NCBI GenBank assembly: GCA_021160845.1
Contig: JAGHBT010000138.1
Coordinates: forward strand, 1 to 10,541
Direction: 5' to 3'
Length of the DNA stretch: 10,541 bases
Source: a bacterium
GTDB lineage: Bacteria; Krumholzibacteriota; Krumholzibacteriia; Krumholzibacteriales; WJIX01
Part shown: in pieces, positions 7,316 to 10,541 of the stretch
Position numbering within the stretch: the stretch's first letter is position 1
Layout: the number at the start of each line of letters is the position of its first letter
Translations under genes and position numbers: made by a program
The notes under the pieces: generated by a model
What the model was told of the DNA's origin: nothing
Databases searched by the model: none
Seen by the model: only the letters and a program-made list of their open reading frames with translations

Positions 7316-8032
7316 TTGAGAAACCAATTTAAAAAAAGGGTTCTAGACAAACTACAGAAGATAGGTTTATGGGATGTCAGCGGCGGGAAAGCCGAAAGGA
7401 TATCCTGTTTTATTGAAGATGTTTGGGAGTGGAGTAACAGAATACACCTCTTGGGTAGAAAAGATATACGGAGGAACATTGAAAGGCAAATCATGGATTC
7501 CGCCTATATGTTGCAATTGATGGAGGGGAGCATACGGCAGGGGGATTACGGCAATGACCATAAAGGCGTGCCAGTGGGTAGGGGCGGTATTTTTAAGGGG
7601 AAGAGGATTTCGGATATAGGTTCCGGCGCCGGATTCCCGGGGTTGGTCTGGAAGATACTTCGTCCCAGTTTAGAAATAACTCTTTTCGAAAGAAAGCAGA
7701 AAACAGCTGTCTTTTTAAAAAGAGAGGCCAATATTCTGGATTTAAAGAAAATCGTGGTATTAGACCTCGATATAGAAGAATACACAGGGGATTTGTTTGA
7801 TATTGTTACTTCCAAGGCGGCGGGGAGGCTTCCCGAGATGCTGCCATTAGCCTCGGGGCTTCTTTCAGGGGGGGGTTTTTATATTACCGTAAAGGGTGAT
7901 GGGTGGAGGGAGAAAGAAGGGGTAGGTCCATTTTCCGGGATGGAATTTAAGAAAGAAGATGAGATGCCGGAAAAGAGAGGGATAGTAGTAATCTTCGAGA
8001 AGACATCCCGCAGTAAAATGGGGTTGAAATAG
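7316..8032 (+). CDS. rsmG: 16S rRNA (guanine(527)-N7)-methyltransferase RsmG (GidB)
   Basis: RsmG methylates N7 of G527 in the 530 loop of 16S rRNA using S-adenosylmethionine; its loss gives low-level streptomycin resistance in other bacteria. The Rossmann SAM motif ISDIGSGAGFPGLVWKILRP (about 98-117) and the following ITLFERKQKTAVFLKR are characteristic. At 238 residues it is slightly long. About 20 extra residues, rich in Gly and charged residues (about 72-95), lie before the SAM motif. The usual HxxDS pre-motif appears as QIMDS at 59-63, so its His is Gln here. The start is TTG: the frame closes upstream at a TAA (7295-7297) and no ATG occurs in between. An AAGAAG lies upstream at a loose distance. 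It is the usual neighbour of mnmG. Confidence 0.9.
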   Translation: MRNQFKKRVLDKLQKIGLWDVSGGKAERISCFIEDVWEWSNRIHLLGRKDIRRNIERQIMDSAYMLQLMEGSIRQGDYGNDHKGVPVGRGGIFKGKRISDIGSGAGFPGLVWKILRPSLEITLFERKQKTAVFLKREANILDLKKIVVLDLDIEEYTGDLFDIVTSKAAGRLPEMLPLASGLLSGGGFYITVKGDGWREKEGVGPFSGMEFKKEDEMPEKRGIVVIFEKTSRSKMGLK

Positions 8033-8118
8033 TCGTTTTCCTTTCAGGAGTGACCGGGAGGGCGTCCTTAGAGGGTAATGGGAGAAATGAGTTTTGGACG
8101 ACCGGATTGAGGGTCTTT

Positions 8119-8148
8119 GCCGGGGTGTTTCACGTGAAACACCCCGGC
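8119..8148. repeat. 30-bp perfect palindrome containing parS site 1
   Basis: The 16-bp parS core is extended on both sides by matching arms, GCCGGGG on the left (8119-8125) and CCCCGGC on the right (8142-8148), giving a 30-bp perfect palindrome with no spacer. The symmetry stops exactly at 8118/8149. The second parS has no such arms. As RNA it would form a strong hairpin 87 nt after the rsmG stop, but no T run follows, so a classic terminator is not supported. Confidence 0.85.
8126..8141. promoter_or_regulatory. parS: parS centromere site 1
   Basis: TGTTTCACGTGAAACA matches the bacterial chromosomal parS consensus (TGTTNCACGTGAAACA) completely. ParB binds it, loads as a CTP-dependent clamp and spreads to form the partition complex. 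It lies about 540 bp upstream of parA, whose partner parB is encoded next, so site and binding protein are in the same locus. Confidence 0.95.
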
Positions 8149-8333
8149 CTCTGTATACCGGTTTCCGTAAGTTAAGGTTGCGTGGGCCCATCCTTAGGGA
8201 GTGGGGGATGCTACGGGAGAGGCTAACAAAGGGCGTGTTTTTTAGTTAAGCGTCGGAGGAATAAATCAGGGTATCTGGGGAAGGAAATGCTCGGGCGAGA
8301 ATGCTCGCGGGATTGCAAATTTATAAATACGCA

Positions 8334-8349
8334 TGTTTCACGTGAAACA
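8334..8349. promoter_or_regulatory. parS: parS centromere site 2
   Basis: TGTTTCACGTGAAACA occurs again as an exact copy of site 1 and of the parS consensus. The two centres are 208 bp apart. Unlike site 1, its symmetry ends at the 16-bp core. Paired parS sites near parAB and the origin are common and allow ParB to load at more than one point. Confidence 0.95.
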
Positions 8350-8412
8350 CCCTCCGCCGGGTGTGTCCTTGGCTGCAACTGCTGTATTTCCGTAAGGAGA
8401 AAGAAAAAATAG

Positions 8413-8458
8413 GGTGTAAGCCATGGCCTTAGGCCGGGTTAAGGCCGAACTTAACACC
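8413..8458. repeat. Imperfect inverted repeat downstream of parS site 2
   Basis: GGTGTAAG (8413-8420) pairs with CTTAACACC (8450-8458) with one bulged A. Inside it, GGCCTTA (8425-8431) pairs with TAAGGCC (8440-8446) around an 8-base loop. This gives about 15 base pairs with a small internal loop. It lies upstream of the candidate parAB promoter, so it is more likely a DNA-level site or a chance structure than a parA mRNA leader element. No regulator is recognised. Confidence 0.35.
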
Positions 8459-8474
8459 AACAGTGAAATGAAGG

Positions 8475-8503
8475 TTGATATTATTTTTGATATGGTATAT
8501 TTT
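8475..8503 (+). promoter_or_regulatory. Candidate sigma70-type promoter for parAB
   Basis: A -35-like TTGATA (8475-8480, five of six) with a 17-bp spacer precedes TATTTT (8498-8503, four of six); with a 15-bp spacer TATATT (8496-8501) is also possible. The surrounding 8470-8512 stretch is the most AT-rich part of this gap. It would give a leader of about 170 nt before parA. The boxes are imperfect and the call is tentative. Confidence 0.3.
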
Positions 8504-8682
8504 GATTTTACCAAATGTTTATGCAAATCGCCGGTATATATTGTTTGGCATGGGGGCGCGGAAAGAGGGTGTGGGGGAGAGAACAGTCCGGCGCCGGTCT
8601 ATCAGTTGAACCCGGGTGGTTGTTAGTCATATTCCCATGTGGCGCCAAAAGGGTCTTATTGTGATAAAGGGAGGAAGGGAAA

Positions 8683-9504
8683 GTGGGAAAAATAATAGCG
8701 ATAGCGAATCAAAAAGGCGGTGTTGGCAAAACGACAACCGCGGTTAATCTGAGCGCAAGCCTTGGAGCCGCTGAGAAAAGAGTTCTTCTTGTAGACGCTG
8801 ACCCTCAAGCTAACGCGAGCAGCGGGCTTGGCGTCAGGGTAAAGAGGGACGAAGATACGATATATGAAGTCTTGATGGAGGCGGCAAAAGCCTCCGAAAT
8901 AATAAGAAAGACAGAACTTTTAGATATTATACCCTCACACCCCAAGCTTGCCGGAGCAGAAATTGAGCTGGTTCCCCTTATGGCAAGGGAGAAAAAAATG
9001 AAATCAGCCCTTTCGGGGCTTTCAAAAGAGTATGATTTTATTATAGTCGATTGTCCTCCAAGCCTCGGGCTGTTAACCTTAAATACGCTTGCGGCCTCTG
9101 ATTCTGTGCTGATACCAATCCAATGTGAATATTATGCGCTTGAGGGGCTAAGCCAGCTTTTAGGAACAATCCGAATGGTTCAGAAGCATCTAAACCCCGA
9201 TTTAAAGATAGAGGGGGTTCTCTTGACGATGTTTGACAGGCGTCTCAGATTATCAAGCCAGGTGGCGGAAGAAGCCATAACTTATTTCGGGGATGTTGTT
9301 TACAAAAGTGTTATTCCGCGAAACGTAAGGTTGAGCGAGTGCCCAAGTTTCGGAAAGCCTGTTCTAATGTATGATGTACAAAGTGTGGGAGCGAGGAGCT
9401 ATCTAAAGCTGGCTCAGGAAATAATTGAAAAACAGCGGGGCAATGGATATGACGGAGAAGATATCCGTAAGGCGGAGCGCCTAACATCAAAGAGGGGGCA
9501 TTAG
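8683..9504 (+). CDS. parA: Chromosome partitioning ATPase ParA (Soj)
   Basis: ParA is a DNA-binding ATPase that dimerises with ATP on the nucleoid; ParB bound at parS stimulates its hydrolysis, which moves the origin region. The 273-residue product is full length. It has the deviant Walker A KGGVGKTT (11-18) with both lysines (Lys11 and Lys16), the A' motif VDADPQANASSGLG (37-50), and Walker B IIVDCPPS (120-127). The later VIPRNVRLSECPSFGKPV stretch is typical of the chromosomal Soj type. It lacks the N-terminal helix-turn-helix of plasmid type Ia ParA. The start is GTG at 8683, chosen because GGGAGGAAGGG (8670-8680) lies directly upstream and the conserved protein begins there. parB follows 3 bp after the stop. 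Confidence 0.97.
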   Translation: MGKIIAIANQKGGVGKTTTAVNLSASLGAAEKRVLLVDADPQANASSGLGVRVKRDEDTIYEVLMEAAKASEIIRKTELLDIIPSHPKLAGAEIELVPLMAREKKMKSALSGLSKEYDFIIVDCPPSLGLLTLNTLAASDSVLIPIQCEYYALEGLSQLLGTIRMVQKHLNPDLKIEGVLLTMFDRRLRLSSQVAEEAITYFGDVVYKSVIPRNVRLSECPSFGKPVLMYDVQSVGARSYLKLAQEIIEKQRGNGYDGEDIRKAERLTSKRGH

Positions 9505-9507
9505 ATT

Positions 9508-10359
9508 ATGAGAAAAAGCGTTCTCGGAAGAGGCTTGGATGCACTCATTTCACAGGATGTGAGAGAAGGCGCCGCGGAGACAGAGTGGGTAAAGGAACTG
9601 AAAATATCATCTATAGATCCTAATCCAAATCAGCCAAGAGAGAATTTTAGAGAAGATGAATTGGAAAAATTGGCTGACTCGATCAGGCAAAACGGAATTT
9701 TGCAACCTATAGTTGTCAGAAGGAAGAATGAAAGGTATCAACTCGTAGTTGGAGAACGAAGATTGAGGGCGTCCCGGTTGGCTGAGAGAGAAACAATTCC
9801 GTCTCTGGTCAGAGATGTTAATGATGAGGATTCTTTAAAATTTGCTTTACTTGAGAATCTCCAAAGGGAAGACCTTAACCCGCTTGAGGAAGCGGGGGGG
9901 TACGAAGCTCTAAAGGGGGGGCTTGGGTTTTCGGCCAAAGAAATTGGCAAGATGCTTGGAAAGAGCAGAAGCGCAGTGACAAATACGATGAGATTGTTAA
10001 AGCTGCCCGGCAGGGTGAAGGAAATGATAGTTGCCGGTGATTTGACCGAAGGCCATGCCAGGGCGTTATTATCTGTAAAGGGAGAGGCCGCGCAGATAGA
10101 GTGGGCCGAAAGGGTAGTAAAGGAGAATCTTACCGTCCGTGATGTGGAGCAAACCAAAAAGAAACCGCAAAAGAGAATAAGGGGAAAGAGGAAGGCTGAT
10201 TACGGCATATTGGCCCTTGAGGAGAAGCTCGAGCTTTATCTCGGAACGCGAATCAGAATTACACCCCGGAAGAAGGGTGGAGTGTTGGCGATAGAATATT
10301 TTTCCGATGAGCAGCTTGAAGGAGTGTTGGAAAAAATTGGCATAGATCTTTCCGATTAG
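9508..10359 (+). CDS. parB: Chromosome partitioning CTPase/DNA-binding protein ParB (Spo0J)
   Basis: ParB binds parS, hydrolyses CTP, closes into a sliding clamp and stimulates ParA. The 283-residue product has the expected parts. The N-terminal ParA-activating peptide LGRGLDALI is at 6-14. The CTP-binding domain has NPNQPR (39-44), GERRLRA (82-88) and ENLQREDLNPLEEA (116-129). The parS-binding helix-turn-helix, about 142-165, contains FSAKEIGKMLGKSRSAV. A basic linker spans about 217-230, and a C-terminal dimerisation domain runs from about 232. AGAGGGGG (9491-9498), inside the end of parA, is a suitable ribosome binding site. Two poly-G runs occur in the codons for residues 128-140, with the frame intact. 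The two parS sites are its predicted targets. Confidence 0.97.
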   Translation: MRKSVLGRGLDALISQDVREGAAETEWVKELKISSIDPNPNQPRENFREDELEKLADSIRQNGILQPIVVRRKNERYQLVVGERRLRASRLAERETIPSLVRDVNDEDSLKFALLENLQREDLNPLEEAGGYEALKGGLGFSAKEIGKMLGKSRSAVTNTMRLLKLPGRVKEMIVAGDLTEGHARALLSVKGEAAQIEWAERVVKENLTVRDVEQTKKKPQKRIRGKRKADYGILALEEKLELYLGTRIRITPRKKGGVLAIEYFSDEQLEGVLEKIGIDLSD

Positions 10360-10453
10360 GAGAAATGTCGCAACTTGTATAAAGAAACTGCCGAAGGGCA
10401 TATAACATCCAGAAGCAACAACAGGCAGGGTTAGAAATAGAGGAATATCAGGG

Positions 10454-10541
10454 ATGAAGGACAAATTTTCAGTAATTGTTGTTCCGCATGATGAAAGGAA
10501 GACGCGGACATATAGAATTAAATATAAGACTTTATATACAC
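10454..10541 (+). CDS. Start of a probable M23-family peptidoglycan metallopeptidase (partial)
   Basis: Only the first 29 codons are in the window; the gene runs off the 3' edge. The peptide opens with MKDKFSVIVVPHDERKTRTY and continues RIKYKTL. This form (FSVxxVPHxExKxRTYRI, then a basic stretch leading into a membrane helix) is what the N-termini of many M23 endopeptidases look like, cytoplasmic before a single transmembrane anchor. The catalytic HxxxD/HxH residues would be downstream and cannot be checked. GAGGA (10439-10443) lies about 10 bp before the ATG. The 94-bp gap after parB shows no terminator, so cotranscription with parAB is possible. A cell-wall peptidase, often with bactofilin, next to parAB is known in other bacteria. 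Confidence 0.5.
   Translation, partial: MKDKFSVIVVPHDERKTRTYRIKYKTLYT

Larger units (their letters stand above)
8033..8682. other. 650-bp intergenic region between rsmG and parA
   Basis: No convincing gene is present. The region holds two parS sites and a candidate promoter listed separately. It also has a short hairpin at 8187-8205 (CCCATCC pairing with GGAGTGGG, one bulge), an 8-bp direct repeat AATGCTCG at 8286-8293 and 8300-8307, and a 10-bp palindrome CCGGCGCCGG at 8588-8597. I see no intrinsic terminator with a proper stem and T run after rsmG. A 67-codon open frame at 8423-8626 is judged spurious. Confidence 0.6.

Noticed and set aside
8119..8148. Extended parS palindrome as an intrinsic terminator for rsmG
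   Set aside because: No T run follows the stem; the parS core explains the main part of the symmetry.
8423..8626. 67-codon + strand open frame in the rsmG-parA gap
   Set aside because: No ribosome binding site, odd composition, no domain; its start lies inside the inverted repeat at 8413-8458 and it crosses the candidate parAB promoter.

Overview
The window is a chromosomal housekeeping block of the kind found close to a bacterial replication origin. Every confident gene lies on the + strand. The order is rpmH, rnpA, yidD, yidC, jag/khpB, mnmE, mnmG, rsmG, then an intergenic gap of about 650 bp, then parA and parB, and finally the first 29 codons of what looks like an M23-type peptidoglycan peptidase. 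The YidC has a large periplasmic domain, which points to a diderm (Gram-negative-type) bacterium. Frequent AGA/AGG and ATA codons, TTG and GTG starts and moderately divergent proteins suggest an uncultured lineage. Omnitrophota or a similar candidate phylum is a guess from gene order and protein style only; the sequence does not prove it.

Region by region: positions 1-591 hold no convincing gene. They contain an A-rich tract (about 85-240), a pair of small palindromes 20 bp apart, a GC-richer stretch (260-491) that can fold into several hairpins plus a possible pseudoknot, and a strong sigma70-type promoter (520-548) just before rpmH. Positions 592-8032 form one tightly packed gene run covering a ribosomal protein, tRNA 5' processing, membrane-protein insertion, an RNA-binding regulator, and tRNA and 16S rRNA modification. 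Positions 8033-8682 are largely non-coding and carry two perfect 16-bp parS centromere sites, the first inside a 30-bp perfect palindrome, plus small hairpins and a candidate promoter for parAB. Positions 8683-10359 encode the ParA ATPase and ParB CTPase that act on those sites.

Functionally, RpmH, RnpA, MnmE/MnmG and RsmG serve ribosome and tRNA production. YidD, YidC and Jag serve membrane protein insertion and linked RNA or cell-envelope regulation. ParA, ParB and parS segregate the origin region. The gene set itself is conventional. The least explained parts are the folded element upstream of rpmH, the extended parS palindrome with its non-coding surroundings, and a 22-bp perfect palindrome inside jag. 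I found no evidence of an undescribed protein system, CRISPR array, insertion sequence, tRNA or rRNA.
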